NCBI RefSeq assembly: GCF_031583145.1
Contig: NZ_CP134050.1
Location: 454,501-518,500 of the forward strand
Origin: Brevibacillus brevis
GTDB lineage: Bacteria; Bacillota; Bacilli; Brevibacillales; Brevibacillaceae
Direction: 5' to 3'
Length of the DNA stretch: 64,000 nucleotides
Below are positions 24,119 to 33,334 of the stretch, in pieces (positions within the stretch are counted from its first letter, which is position 1; each line of letters opens with the position of its first letter). Below the pieces are notes generated by a model. The model saw nothing but the letters and a program-made list of their open reading frames with translations, was not told where the DNA came from and searched no databases. The position numbers and the translations under genes were made by a program.

Positions 24119-24354
24119 ATTCCAGACCGGTAGTCGTATGGGAGAGCCGTCCCGAACGGCAAAGAGGGAATGTCATCACGCTGCCTTCCCGAACAGGCAA
24201 TGAATCTGCGGGAGTGCAGGAGCCATCTGTCCAGACGTGGACGGTGGGAACAGCCGAGAATCCTGCTGTCGTCACGCAGGTTTCATCCGGATTCCACCGT
24301 AAAGGCGCATCGACGTCCGCCTCGCAGGCGACCCGCATGAGCATGGCGGCGTAA
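24115..24354 (+). CDS. 79-residue polar protein of unknown function
   Basis: The start overlaps the regulator's stop (ATGA). The product is polar and low in complexity, rich in Ser, Thr, Val and Arg (for example NESAGVQEPSVQTWTV), with no hydrophobic segment. It is probably intrinsically disordered. It sits directly ahead of a ClpP gene, so it could be an adaptor or a substrate of the protease, but that is speculation from position. Confidence 0.55.
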   Translation: MNSRPVVVWESRPERQRGNVITLPSRTGNESAGVQEPSVQTWTVGTAENPAVVTQVSSGFHRKGASTSASQATRMSMAA

Positions 24355-24402
24355 CATTCGCAGGCGCACATTTTCACATCCGAAAACCAAGGGGGTTTTT
24401 TC

Positions 24403-24984
24403 ATGAATCTCATCCCGGTAGTCGTGGAGCAAACGGGTTACGGCGAGCGTTCGTATGATATTTATTCCCGCTTGCTGAAGGATCGCATCATTTTTTTGGG
24501 CAGCGCCATTGACGATCAGGTCGCCAATGCAGTCGTGGCCCAGCTGCTTTTCCTCGCTGCGGAAGACCCGAAAAAGGATATTCATCTGTACATCAATTCT
24601 CCGGGCGGTTCGGTGACCGCCGGCATGGCAATCATCGACACGATGAACTTCGTCGGGCCGGATGTATCCACGATCTGCACCGGCATGGCGGCTTCCATGG
24701 GAGCGATGCTGCTGGTCGCGGGGGCACCGGGCAAGCGGTATGCGCTGCCAAACGCCGAAGTGATGCTGCACCAGCCGTGGGGCGGCAGCCAGGGGCAGGC
24801 GAGCGACATCAAGATCGCGGCGGACCGGATCTTGCGCCATCGCCGCATGCTGTACTCGATCATCGCCGAGCGGACCGGCAAGACCGTGGAGAAAATCGAG
24901 AAGGACGCGGACCGTGACTACTTCCTCACCGCGAATGAAGCCTTGGAGTACGGTCTGATCGACAAGGTCATCGAAAAGCTGTAG
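24403..24984 (+). CDS. clpP: ATP-dependent Clp protease proteolytic subunit
   Basis: A 193-residue ClpP with the complete catalytic triad: Ser98 (GMAASMGAM), His123 (MLHQPWGG) and Asp172. It forms a tetradecameric barrel that degrades unfolded or tagged proteins fed by ClpC/ClpX ATPases. The gene stands behind a winged-helix regulator and a disordered small protein rather than in a usual clpP context, so it may be a second, specially regulated paralogue. The site AAGGGGG is 7 bases ahead of the ATG. Confidence 0.94.
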   Translation: MNLIPVVVEQTGYGERSYDIYSRLLKDRIIFLGSAIDDQVANAVVAQLLFLAAEDPKKDIHLYINSPGGSVTAGMAIIDTMNFVGPDVSTICTGMAASMGAMLLVAGAPGKRYALPNAEVMLHQPWGGSQGQASDIKIAADRILRHRRMLYSIIAERTGKTVEKIEKDADRDYFLTANEALEYGLIDKVIEKL

Positions 24985-25002
24985 AGATCGGAGGTGCAGT
25001 TA

Positions 25003-26013
25003 ATGAAAGTATTGTTCATTGGAGGCACGCGCTTTATTGGTCCGCACGCAGTCAAACGCATGGTCGATCTCGGCCATGAGGTTGCCGTGTTCAACCGCGG
25101 GCAATCGTCTCCAGCGGGCTCCCTCCCTGACGGTATTGCCTCTATCCGTGGAGAGCGGGCCAGGCTGGGCGAGTATCGCGAGGCGTTTCGGAGGTTTGCT
25201 CCGGACGTGGTCGTAGACTTGTTTCCTTATTCGGAAACGGATGCCCGCGTACTCATGGAGACGTTCGCGGGTATCACCGGACGTGTGGTGGCGATCAGCA
25301 GCTGCGACGTGTATCGGGCGTTCGGGCGGGTCAACCGGATCGAATCCGGCCCGCCGGAGGAAGGGCTGCTGACGGAGGAGTCTCCTTTGTGCGAGACGCG
25401 CTACCCTCTCCAGGGGGCCGGGGGCGATCGGAGCGACTACGACAAAGTGCTGGTGGAGCGGGCCGTGATGGGACACGGGAGCCTCCCCGCTACTGTCCTG
25501 CGTCTTCCGATGGTGTACGGACCAGGGGATTACCAGCACCGCCTTTACCCCTATTTGCAGCAAATGCGCGACGGACGCCCCGTGATTCTCATGGAGGAAG
25601 GATTCGCTTCGTGGCGCTGGTCCCGCGCTTACGTAGAGGACATCGCCGAGGCGATCAGCTTGGCTGCTTTGAATGAGCGGGCTGCCGGACAAATTTATCA
25701 TGTGGCGGAGGAAACGGGCCTGCCCATAATTGAGTGGGTCGAGCGGATCGCGGCCGCTGCGGGGTGGAAGGGAAGGATCGTCACGGCTCCGGCCGCGGAG
25801 CTGCCAGCCCATCTGCTTCTGGACATCGAGACGCGGCAGCACGTCCATTTGGATACGAGCAAAATCAGACGAGAGCTTGGGTATGCGGAGCGTTTTTCCA
25901 CGCAGGAAGCCATGAGACGGACGATCGAGTGGGAGAGTGCGAATCCGCCTGAGAATGCAGGGAGAATGACAGACTACCAAGCGGAAGATGAATGGCTGGC
26001 CAGATTCGCATAA
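25003..26013 (+). CDS. NAD-dependent epimerase/dehydratase family protein
   Basis: A 336-residue extended SDR with N-terminal Rossmann motif GGTRFIG (residues 7-13) and FNRGQS (about 31-36) behind strand 2. In the active-site area SDYDKVLVERAV, a YxxxK motif (Y-D-K-V / Y..K) is present in modified form. Similar proteins are annotated as sugar epimerases or mRNA-binding isomerase-like proteins. I start at ATG 25003 with GGAGG upstream; it follows clpP by 18 bases and is probably in its operon. Confidence 0.82.
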   Translation: MKVLFIGGTRFIGPHAVKRMVDLGHEVAVFNRGQSSPAGSLPDGIASIRGERARLGEYREAFRRFAPDVVVDLFPYSETDARVLMETFAGITGRVVAISSCDVYRAFGRVNRIESGPPEEGLLTEESPLCETRYPLQGAGGDRSDYDKVLVERAVMGHGSLPATVLRLPMVYGPGDYQHRLYPYLQQMRDGRPVILMEEGFASWRWSRAYVEDIAEAISLAALNERAAGQIYHVAEETGLPIIEWVERIAAAAGWKGRIVTAPAAELPAHLLLDIETRQHVHLDTSKIRRELGYAERFSTQEAMRRTIEWESANPPENAGRMTDYQAEDEWLARFA

Positions 26014-26033
26014 GGAAGATGGAGGAAAGGGAC

Positions 26034-26065
26034 AAAACTCTCGCAAACATGCGGGGGTTTTTTGT
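26034..26065 (+). terminator. Intrinsic terminator
   Basis: ACTCTCGCA / TGCGGGGGT stem with loop AACA and T6. The second copy of the intergenic repeat follows immediately, as copy 1 does at the previous terminator. Confidence 0.7.
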
Positions 26066-26068
26066 TTT

Positions 26069-26207
26069 ACAGATAGGAATGTATAAAAATTCCTGTCCAG
26101 TATAAGGGCAACATAGCGAGACTTCGAACACAGTGAGATAGAGAGACTTGTGCCCTCTGGGTACCGCGGCTCCGCCAAAAGGCATGGCGTAGCCAGATTT
26201 TTAATGC
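26069..26207 (+). repeat. Intergenic repeat element, copy 2 (139 bp)
   Basis: Same order as copy 1: ACAGATAGGAAT, arm ATTCCT, CCAGTATAAGGGCAAC, then the GGCTCCGCCA / TGGCGTAGCC hairpin and TAATGC. It has about 52 extra bases in the middle (26113-26164) which close with TGCCCTCTGG, able to pair with CCAG..AGGGCA at its start. Hairpin arms are kept although loops differ between copies. The remaining stretch 26208-26372 holds no ORF with a start site apart from the next ribosome binding site. Confidence 0.78.
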
Positions 26208-26372
26208 TGCCGAAGCGTCGAAACAGGCGAAGAAGGGTGGACTGACAACTGTATAGCCAAAGCGAGAAGTTTTCGAGCGAGCGAAGTTTGAAGGCGAAAC
26301 GGACGGGGAACAGAAGAGAGTGGGTTCGACTGGTTTCGACATAATTCCCTTACGATCAAAGGAGGCACCCCC

Positions 26373-28061
26373 ATGAAAATCAGAACGAAATTCATCTTGG
26401 CTTTTAGCGTAATTCTGGCTCTCATGCTTGGCTCGGGCACGTACATGTACGTGCAGACGCAAGCATCGACCGCCGCCTATTCGGAGATGATTGACGAAGG
26501 GGAGCTCCTCACGACCTTGCGGGAAGTGCAGTTTGTCATGACAGGCCGCAACAATGACGAGCGCGGGTACCTGTTGACAGGTGAAGATACATACCCGAAG
26601 CAGATGCAGGAAAAAGTGGAGCGGATAAACGGATTGCTTGAAAAAGTCAAACAGTCCGAACAGGCTGCGCATGACTATTCGGAAGCGTTGGGACAACTGC
26701 AGGAGTATTACAGCAGCTTTCTGAAAGAGAGCAAAAAAACGGTGGAGGCCGTGCAAAAGGGAAAACGCGAGGAAGCGATTCAAATCCATTTCGGCGATGA
26801 GCGGCAGGAGCGAAAGCAGCTGGACGCACTCATCGACCAGCTTGCGGAAAAGGTGGAAGCGAAGCATGAGGCGAATCAGGCGGAGCTGGAAAAGAGAGAG
26901 GCATTCGCCAAGGTCATCGAGGCAACGCTCAGCGCCGCCGGCATCCTGGCGGCAGTGCTCATCGGAGCCGTGCTTGTGCGCTCCATCGTCAATCCGCTCC
27001 AGCGGGTCAATGAACAATTGAGAGCGATTGCCGAGGGCGAAGGGGATTTGACCCAAAAGCTGTCCGTCACATCCAGGGATGAGATCGGGTCATTGGCGGA
27101 ATCATTCAACCGGATGCTGGCCAATTTGCGGGACATGATCTTGCAGATTCGGAGCCATGCCGAACAGGTAGCGGCATCGGCTGAGCAGCTGACCGCGAGC
27201 TCGGAACAAACAGGCAAGGCTACGGAGCAAATCGCAATGACGGTGCAGGAAATGGCAGCGGGAAGCGATCGTCAGGCAAAAAGCGTGGAGGCGAGCCACG
27301 TTGAGGTCGAAGGCATGGCGACGGGAATTGGACAGATTGCTGCCCGCGCCGAGACAGTCTCTGCTGCAGCGATTCACACCGCGGAGCTGGCAACGAACGG
27401 GAATGAGACCATCCAGCATGTGGTCGTCCAGATGAACGGCATGGGAGAGGCGATGGAGAGCTTGTCCGGAACTGTAAGCGGCTTGGGGAGTCGCTCGGAG
27501 CAGATCGGACAGATCGTGGGAGTCATTACGGGCATCTCCGCCCAGACGAACTTGCTGGCACTGAATGCCGCCATCGAGGCAGCGCGCGCAGGCGAACATG
27601 GCCGCGGATTTGCGGTGGTGGCAGACGAGGTGCGAAAGCTCGCCGAACAGGCTGCGGCGTCGGCAGGACAGATCACGCAGCTGATCGAATCGATCCAGCA
27701 AGAGACGCGGGAGGCGATCTCCTCTGTGCAGAAAAGCGCGCAGCAGACAGAGGCGTGCATGGATGGCGTAGCTCGGGCAGGAGAGACCTTTGCCCATATT
27801 CGCGACGAAGTCGTCCGGGTCGCTGCCGAAGTGAAGGGCGTCTCTGCCGCTTCCCGCACACTGACTGGCAGCACGGAGAAAGTGGCGGAGTCGATGCGGA
27901 TCATCTCCGGCGTGACCCAGGAGGGAGCAGCGCGCACGTTGGATGTGTCTGCTGCAGCGGAAGAGCAGCTCGCTTCTATGGAAGAAATCCATTCCTCCGC
28001 CGCCTCCCTCGCACGGCTGGCTGAAGAATTGGAGAAGCTGATCGGCAAATTCAAGGCGTAG
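26373..28061 (+). CDS. Methyl-accepting chemotaxis protein
   Basis: A 562-residue chemoreceptor: helix 1 (residues 8-28), a periplasm-side four-helix-type ligand domain (about 30-180), helix 2 (about 186-206), HAMP (207-260), and a cytoplasmic signalling domain. The hairpin tip [21 protein letters not shown] followed by [17 protein letters not shown] is the CheA/CheW contact region. Pairs of Gln/Glu in the flanking helices are likely methylation sites. The ligand is unknown. AAAGGAGG precedes the ATG. Confidence 0.96.
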   Translation: MKIRTKFILAFSVILALMLGSGTYMYVQTQASTAAYSEMIDEGELLTTLREVQFVMTGRNNDERGYLLTGEDTYPKQMQEKVERINGLLEKVKQSEQAAHDYSEALGQLQEYYSSFLKESKKTVEAVQKGKREEAIQIHFGDERQERKQLDALIDQLAEKVEAKHEANQAELEKREAFAKVIEATLSAAGILAAVLIGAVLVRSIVNPLQRVNEQLRAIAEGEGDLTQKLSVTSRDEIGSLAESFNRMLANLRDMILQIRSHAEQVAASAEQLTASSEQTGKATEQIAMTVQEMAAGSDRQAKSVEASHVEVEGMATGIGQIAARAETVSAAAIHTAELATNGNETIQHVVVQMNGMGEAMESLSGTVSGLGSRSEQIGQIVGVITGISAQTNLLALNAAIEAARAGEHGRGFAVVADEVRKLAEQAAASAGQITQLIESIQQETREAISSVQKSAQQTEACMDGVARAGETFAHIRDEVVRVAAEVKGVSAASRTLTGSTEKVAESMRIISGVTQEGAARTLDVSAAAEEQLASMEEIHSSAASLARLAEELEKLIGKFKA

Positions 28062-28092
28062 GGGAGCTGCAAAGCTTCCTCATCGGATAAAG

Positions 28093-28130
28093 AAGCCACG
28101 GGCGTAGGCACAACCTGCCCGTGGCTTTTT
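28093..28130 (+). terminator. Intrinsic terminator
   Basis: AAGCCACGGGC / GCCCGTGGCTT with T5. It separates the chemoreceptor from the convergent MFS gene. Confidence 0.9.
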
Positions 28131-28142
28131 GCGTCAAAGTCC

Positions 28143-29387
28143 TCATGCGAGACGCCAGAGGGAGAGACGGCGGTACACGAGAAAGATCAGCAGGTTGCCG
28201 ATTCCGGCCGCCAGGAAAGCGGCCCATGGCCCTTGCCAGACAGTCAGCCAGCCGGAGCCGTAGATCGAGAAAACCATCCCCAGCTTGAAAATGGAGCCGG
28301 TGATTCCGCTAATCCGGCCGATCATATGCGCTGGTGTCGTCTCCTGGCGAAACGTCCAAATGCAGATCGTTTCGATCGTTCCGAGCATCCCTGACAGAAA
28401 CAGCGAAAGACAGAGCATCCACGTGTTTTGCGCTGCGGCCATGAGCAAATAGGAACCTCCGAGCAAGAGCAGCGTCGCGCCCAAGAGACGCCCGGTCGGA
28501 AAACGCCGCCGCAGCCGCGAGACCAGTGTGCTTCCAAGCAATCCCCCGACTCCGGCAACCGACAGCACGAGTCCTAGCTCTGAATTGCTCAGCCGAAGCG
28601 TATCTTTGGCGAAATAGACGATCATCGCATCGTACACGCCGGACGTGGCATTGAGAAAAATGACGAGGATGGTGATGAGCCAGAGCGGCCGATTGGACAA
28701 AAGCTCCCTCCAGCCTGCCCGAAAGTCTTCCCAGAACGAGCTTTTTTGATCGGCGACCCGCGTTCCTTCTTCCCGTTCCAAAAGCGAAACCGCGATCAGT
28801 GCAATGAAGTAGGCGATCCCCGTAATCAGCAGCCCGTCATGCAGACTGGACAGCAGGATAATGAACCCGGAGATGGCGGGTCCCATGATTTCGATGAGGG
28901 TAAACAGAAAGGAAAAGCGGGCGTTGGCAGAGGTGAGCAGCGGCCCAGGAACCACCTGCTTGATGATGCTCACACGGGCGTTGCCATATCCGTAGCTGAA
29001 CGCCATCAACAGGAAGCCTGCCAGGTAAAAGTGAATGACTTCGGCCCGGCCGTACTCCACCAGCGCATACAGGAGAAGCAGGAGTGTCATTTGCCCGAAT
29101 ACCATCCACTGGGACCAGCGTTTTTTGGAAAAGCGGTCTACCCAGACGCCGATAAACATGGCCAGGAGCAGATTCGGCAAAAACTCGATGCTCTTCATCG
29201 TCGTCATGGCAAGCGGCGAGCGGGTCATGTCGTACAGGATGAGCGGCAGCGCCAGCTCGTACACTTTGGCTCCGCACGTGACGAATGCGGACGTCAAAAA
29301 CAGGATAAGAAACGGTCGGTTGCGCCAGATCGAGAGGGAAGAGGCGTTTTCCGTCGTGGCAGCAGCCCGCATTTCAGATGGTGGCAT
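28143..29387 (-). CDS. MFS transporter, EntS-like
   Basis: A 414-residue permease with 12 helices. The N-terminal half has IWRNRPFLILFLTSAFVTCG and the loop GVWVDRFSKKRW, the form seen in the MFS_3/EntS branch that exports siderophores or macrolides. AAAGGAGGGG precedes the ATG. It is divergent from an SgrR-type regulator, with a 12-bp inverted repeat in the shared promoter region, so the regulator probably controls it. The substrate is not readable. Confidence 0.87.
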   Translation of the reverse strand: MPPSEMRAAATTENASSLSIWRNRPFLILFLTSAFVTCGAKVYELALPLILYDMTRSPLAMTTMKSIEFLPNLLLAMFIGVWVDRFSKKRWSQWMVFGQMTLLLLLYALVEYGRAEVIHFYLAGFLLMAFSYGYGNARVSIIKQVVPGPLLTSANARFSFLFTLIEIMGPAISGFIILLSSLHDGLLITGIAYFIALIAVSLLEREEGTRVADQKSSFWEDFRAGWRELLSNRPLWLITILVIFLNATSGVYDAMIVYFAKDTLRLSNSELGLVLSVAGVGGLLGSTLVSRLRRRFPTGRLLGATLLLLGGSYLLMAAAQNTWMLCLSLFLSGMLGTIETICIWTFRQETTPAHMIGRISGITGSIFKLGMVFSIYGSGWLTVWQGPWAAFLAAGIGNLLIFLVYRRLSLWRLA

Positions 29388-29424
29388 GGGATTCCCCTCC
29401 TTTTTCTTTTTTCATTGTAGCTTG

Positions 29425-29475
29425 GAAAAGGGGAAGAAAAAGGGTAGAGTAATGAAATAACAACTTCCCCTTTTC
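29425..29475. promoter_or_regulatory. 12-bp inverted repeat in the MFS/SgrR divergent promoter region
   Basis: GAAAAGGGGAAG (29425-29436) is repeated exactly inverted as CTTCCCCTTTTC (29464-29475), 27 bases apart, in the 129-base gap between the divergent genes. It may be the operator of the SgrR-type regulator; as RNA it would also fold into a stem in the regulator's leader. Confidence 0.55.
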
Positions 29476-29516
29476 TTTTGGGGGAAGCAGCCTCTCGCTA
29501 AAGAAGGTGTCAAGCC

Positions 29517-31331
29517 ATGCAGATCGCCTATCATTACTTGCGGCTTCGGCAGCATTTTGCCTACGTGGCCGAGGGAGCCCCGCAGGAGGTTACACTGTCC
29601 GAGCTCGCAGATATCTTTTGCTGCAGTGTGCGCAATGCGAAAATGGTCATCGCGCAGCTCGTGGAGCAAAAGTGGCTGGACTGGATTCCGGGCAGAGGCA
29701 GGGGCCGCGTTTCCCGGATGGTTTTCCTTCGTACGAAGGAGCAGGTCGTGCTCCCCATTGCGCAGGCATGCGTGCAGCGGGGCGATCTGGAAAAAGCGAT
29801 GGCTCTTCTGAACGATTGGAAGATCGCCGGAAAGGCCCGGGAGCGGTTTTTCGACTGGCTTTCCGGGCAGTTCGGATTTCGAACCGAAGAAGGAGAGTAC
29901 CGCGTGCGGGATACCTTGCGGATGTCGTTCTACCGGCCGATTCCTGCTCTGGATCCTGCGTTTGTCGGACGGGTGACGGAATCCCACATGGTGAAGCAAA
30001 TTTTCGACACCTTGATCCGCTATGACGAGAAGAACGGCACGTTTTTGCCGCACCTCGCCCACCACTGGGAGAGCGACGAGTCCGCAACCGAGTGGATCTT
30101 TTACTTGCGCAAGGGAGTGCAGTTCCATCACGGGCGAGAGCTGACTTCGGACGATGTGGTTTGGACCTTCCGGCGAATCGCGGACCCGCGGACGGGCTCT
30201 CCCTATCGCTGGATGCTGGAGGATGTGGACGAGCTGCTCGCTGTACGGGACACGATCGTACGAATCAGGCTGAAGCGTCCCAACCGCTTGCTATTGTCCA
30301 TGCTGGCCTCTGATCGTCTTTCCATTGTCCCTGGTGAAGTCGTGGAGCAGAAAGGAAGTCTGTTTCCGCGCGAGCCGGTGGGAAGCGGTCCGTTTTGCCT
30401 GGTGGAAAACAGCGACCAGATGTTTGTGTTGGACGCCTTTCCTTCCTATTTTCAGGGAAGAGCCCACCTCGATCGGGTCGAAATATGGATCGTGCCGGAA
30501 AGCAAGCGGGAAGAGGAAGCGATTCCTTCCATCGCGGGGGAGGTGCACGTCCTCCAGCCGACCTTGGACAGGCGGGAGCAAGGAGACAATTGGCAAGAGC
30601 TTCAGCAGCTGGAGAGGGGCTGCAAGTTCTTGGCGTTCAATCTCAATCGGAGTGGTCCCCAGCGCTGCATCGCGTTTCGCAAGGCCGTCGACCGTCTGCT
30701 GGATCGGGAAACAATGATTCGGGAAGTGGCGGGAAGAAGGTATGCGCCTGCTAACGGCTTTATTCGGGAGTGGCAAACAGAAGGGGCCGACATCACGCCC
30801 GTCGGCAGGAAAGATGCGGCCGGGCTGCTTGAATCGTGCGGTTACCGGGGGGAGACCCTGCAGCTTTACACCTATAAAGGAGCGGGGAACGAACAGGATG
30901 CTGCTTGGCTCCAGCGCTATTTTCGAGAGCGGGGGCTTTCCGTGGACCTCATCATCGTCCCCATTGAGGAGTTGGGCAAGCCGGAGATTTTGCTGCAGGC
31001 GGATATGATCGTCGCCGGCGAAATCTTCGACAACCAGCTGCTGATGGGGGTGATGGAGATGTACAAATCAGACAGGAGCTTTATCCGCTTGCTGTGGGAT
31101 GAAGAGCTGCGCGGGGCGATCGACCGGGAGATGGACCGGCTCATGCAGGAGAGCGACCCTGAGCGGCAAAAAAGGTGCCTGATCAGGGCGGAAGAGCTGT
31201 TGAAGGAACGATCAGCCATGCTGTTTCTCTTCCATGCCTTGCAGCAATCGTCCTATCACTTCTCGCTAGCAGGGGTTTCTCTCAACGCTCTGGGATTTGT
31301 GGACTACAAAGACATTTGGTTCAAGACGTGA
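29517..31331 (+). CDS. SgrR family transcriptional regulator
   Basis: A 604-residue one-component regulator. Residues 1-115 form the SgrR N-terminal winged helix (LSELADIFCCSVRNAKMVIAQL), and residues 130-600 are an SBP_bac_5 solute-binding domain (starting with RPIPALDPAFVGRVTESHMVK) without a signal peptide, so the solute is sensed in the cytoplasm. E. coli SgrR answers sugar-phosphate stress; Bacillales have many paralogues that control adjacent exporters. The divergent MFS gene fits that pattern. Confidence 0.92.
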   Translation: MQIAYHYLRLRQHFAYVAEGAPQEVTLSELADIFCCSVRNAKMVIAQLVEQKWLDWIPGRGRGRVSRMVFLRTKEQVVLPIAQACVQRGDLEKAMALLNDWKIAGKARERFFDWLSGQFGFRTEEGEYRVRDTLRMSFYRPIPALDPAFVGRVTESHMVKQIFDTLIRYDEKNGTFLPHLAHHWESDESATEWIFYLRKGVQFHHGRELTSDDVVWTFRRIADPRTGSPYRWMLEDVDELLAVRDTIVRIRLKRPNRLLLSMLASDRLSIVPGEVVEQKGSLFPREPVGSGPFCLVENSDQMFVLDAFPSYFQGRAHLDRVEIWIVPESKREEEAIPSIAGEVHVLQPTLDRREQGDNWQELQQLERGCKFLAFNLNRSGPQRCIAFRKAVDRLLDRETMIREVAGRRYAPANGFIREWQTEGADITPVGRKDAAGLLESCGYRGETLQLYTYKGAGNEQDAAWLQRYFRERGLSVDLIIVPIEELGKPEILLQADMIVAGEIFDNQLLMGVMEMYKSDRSFIRLLWDEELRGAIDREMDRLMQESDPERQKRCLIRAEELLKERSAMLFLFHALQQSSYHFSLAGVSLNALGFVDYKDIWFKT

Positions 31332-31345
31332 AGACAAAAAAAGAA

Positions 31346-31368
31346 GGGCGTACTGGCTCGCCCTCCTA
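31346..31368 (+). terminator. Weak terminator
   Basis: AGGGCG / CGCCCT stem with an 8-base loop behind the SgrR gene; the following T-run is short. Confidence 0.45.
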
Positions 31369-31466
31369 CTCTCATTTTACCACAAAATTCGTACGGATAG
31401 CAGGCTGTTCCCTTCGCCTCGGCTGGGCTACGATAAGAGTCAGCAAATGCTGAAGGAGGCTGGAGA

Positions 31467-31823
31467 ATGAAGCGGTTCCGTTTTGATCAAGAGGCAGGAA
31501 GAAAAATCGACCGGTTTGACTCTGCGCATGCGACGATCTCCCGCATCATGCAAACGCCGGGTCCCGTACACATCGGCTGCATTCATCTCGGTGCGGGAGG
31601 AGTCGTCGGCTACCATCCGGCTGTCGTGCCCCAACTTTTTTTAGTCGTCTCCGGGGAAGGCTGGGTCTGCGGGGAAGAGGGCGAGCGGGTTTTGATCAGC
31701 GCGGGTCAGGCCGCTTTCTGGACGGCCGGAGAGGGGCATGAGTCCGGTACGGAAACAGGGATGGCGGCCTTGATCATCGAAGGCGAAGGTCTGGAGCCCG
31801 AGCGGTATATGCCGCAGCTCTAA
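31467..31823 (+). CDS. Cupin domain protein
   Basis: A 118-residue single-domain cupin: IHLGAGGVVGYHPAVVPQLFLVVSGEGWV covers the first conserved motif, GQAAFWTAGEGHESGTE the second. The histidine pattern (His in GYHP and GEGHE) suggests one metal site. Stand-alone cupins serve as isomerases, dioxygenases or ligand sensors; this one cannot be assigned. GGAGG lies 10 bases ahead of ATG 31467. Confidence 0.82.
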   Translation: MKRFRFDQEAGRKIDRFDSAHATISRIMQTPGPVHIGCIHLGAGGVVGYHPAVVPQLFLVVSGEGWVCGEEGERVLISAGQAAFWTAGEGHESGTETGMAALIIEGEGLEPERYMPQL

Positions 31824-31908
31824 AGGTTTTTGCAAGCAAAGCGGCTTGTCTGAACACGCGCTGTGCACAAGATTCCTTACTAACATAGAAAGTCGGTGTG
31901 AAAGACAA

Positions 31909-32373
31909 ATGACGTGGAAGACGCATCTGGTGCTGGGAGCCATCGCTGGCTACTGCGCGTATCCTTCGTGGAAAGGAATCGCAATGGGAGGAGCGATGGC
32001 GCTGCTGCCCGACATCGACCAGACAAGGAGCAAGGTCGGCCACATGGCGAGACCGGTCTCTACAGCGGTCCAAAAAGGAATAGGGCACCGTACCATTACG
32101 CATTCCTGGGTGATGCTGCTGCTCCCGGCCTTTTTGTTCGGGGATACGAATCTGGCGCAAGCTGCCCTGTACGGGCTCTTGTCCCACCTCATCAGCGACG
32201 CGCTGGTGGGACGCATTCAGTTTTTTTGGCCGATCCGCCAAGGCTGGGTAGGCATTAAAGTGGGCAAATCGATGTATCGGACGGTGGATCGACTGGTATT
32301 TTACGCGGCGGTCGTCTATCTTCTGTATTGGGGATACAACGGCGGAGCCGAACAGCTCGTACATACGTTATAA
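31909..32373 (+). CDS. YdjM/DUF457-like membrane-bound metal-dependent hydrolase
   Basis: A 154-residue membrane protein. Motifs typical of the YdjM (LexA-regulated) family are His5 in TWKTHLVLGAIAG, LLPDIDQTRS (about residues 38-47), HRTITHS (about 65-71) and LLSHLISD. These His/Asp pairs resemble phospholipase C-type metal sites, but no activity is firmly known for the family. I start at ATG 31909 rather than an upstream TTG. An S33 hydrolase follows 18 bases on. Confidence 0.85.
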   Translation: MTWKTHLVLGAIAGYCAYPSWKGIAMGGAMALLPDIDQTRSKVGHMARPVSTAVQKGIGHRTITHSWVMLLLPAFLFGDTNLAQAALYGLLSHLISDALVGRIQFFWPIRQGWVGIKVGKSMYRTVDRLVFYAAVVYLLYWGYNGGAEQLVHTL

Positions 32374-32391
32374 AGGAAAGAAGGAGTGAGG

Positions 32392-33279
32392 ATGGTGGAA
32401 AAGAGGGAAGGCTACGTGAGCGTGACAGGCGGGAAGATCTGGTACAACCTGCTGGGAAGCGAAAACAAGGGGAAAACGCCGCTCATCGTGCTGCACGGCG
32501 GTCCCGGGAATACGCACGATTCGCTTCAATCCTCGCTGCATGTCCTCGCAGACGAAAGGCCTGTTCTCTTCTACGATCAGCTCGGATCGGGCAACTCGGA
32601 CCGTCCGGCAGACGAGTCGCTGTGGAGGACGGAGCGGTTTGTGGAGGAGCTGGCCCAGATCAGAGAAGCGCTCCAGCTGAACGAAGTGCATATCCTCGGA
32701 CATTCCTGGGGGACGATGCTCGCAGCAGCGTACCTGATCGACCGCAAGCCTGCCGGAGTGAGAAGCGTCATTTTTTCCAGCCCCTGCCTGAGCGCACTCC
32801 TCTGGAAAAAGGATGCCGATCGCTTCCTGGCGCAATTACCGGCAGAAGTGCAGCAGACAATCGCGCGGCACGAGGAGCAGGGAACCACGGATTCAGAAGA
32901 GTACCAGAAGGCCATGAAGGAGTACTACCGCAGGCATGTGTGCAGACTTGACCCGCTGCCGGCAGTCATGGTGGAAAGCCGGCCGAAGGGGAACAAGGAT
33001 GTGTACATGACGATGTGGGGACCGTCGGAGTTTTGCCCGACAGGCAATCTGAAGACGTTTGACTGCACGGACAGGCTGCATGAAATCGACATCCCGGCTC
33101 TGTTCATTTGCGGCCGGTACGACGAGGCGGCTCCGGAATCGACCCGGTACTACCAATCTCTCGTCCCACGCTCGGAGCTTCGGATCATCGAAGACAGCTC
33201 GCATCTCAGCTATTTGGAGCAGCCCGAAGAATACAGAAAGACGGTCCGCGGTTTTTTAAGCAGGGCAGACCTTCGATAG
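32392..33279 (+). CDS. Proline iminopeptidase-family alpha/beta hydrolase (S33)
   Basis: A 295-residue cytoplasmic hydrolase. The oxyanion motif [10 protein letters not shown] is at about residues 33-42, [11 protein letters not shown] fits the prolyl aminopeptidase family, and the nucleophile is Ser in GHSWGT. Asp in CGRYDEA and His in EDSSHLS complete the triad. Enzymes of this family cut N-terminal proline or other residues from short peptides. I prefer ATG 32392 over GTG 32386, which lies too close to AAGGAG. Confidence 0.9.
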   Translation: MVEKREGYVSVTGGKIWYNLLGSENKGKTPLIVLHGGPGNTHDSLQSSLHVLADERPVLFYDQLGSGNSDRPADESLWRTERFVEELAQIREALQLNEVHILGHSWGTMLAAAYLIDRKPAGVRSVIFSSPCLSALLWKKDADRFLAQLPAEVQQTIARHEEQGTTDSEEYQKAMKEYYRRHVCRLDPLPAVMVESRPKGNKDVYMTMWGPSEFCPTGNLKTFDCTDRLHEIDIPALFICGRYDEAAPESTRYYQSLVPRSELRIIEDSSHLSYLEQPEEYRKTVRGFLSRADLR

Positions 33280-33284
33280 CGTCA

Positions 33285-33327
33285 ACAAAAAAACGCGGGA
33301 ACGTGCTCCCGCGTTTCTCGTTTTTTA
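33285..33327. terminator. Bidirectional terminator
   Basis: AAACGCGGGA / TCCCGCGTTT with runs of T on both strands, between the convergent hydrolase and the large anchored protein. Confidence 0.85.
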
Positions 33328-33334
33328 TTCGTGA

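Noticed and set aside
25000..26178. 392-codon minus frame covering the epimerase and repeat copy 2
   Set aside because: Its start lies in the non-coding repeat and the rest is antisense to the epimerase. The repeat is better explained as structured intergenic DNA.
26318..26342. GGGTTCGACTGGTTTCGAC as a tmRNA or tRNA T-arm
   Set aside because: No acceptor stem, no CCA end and no tag frame could be found around it.
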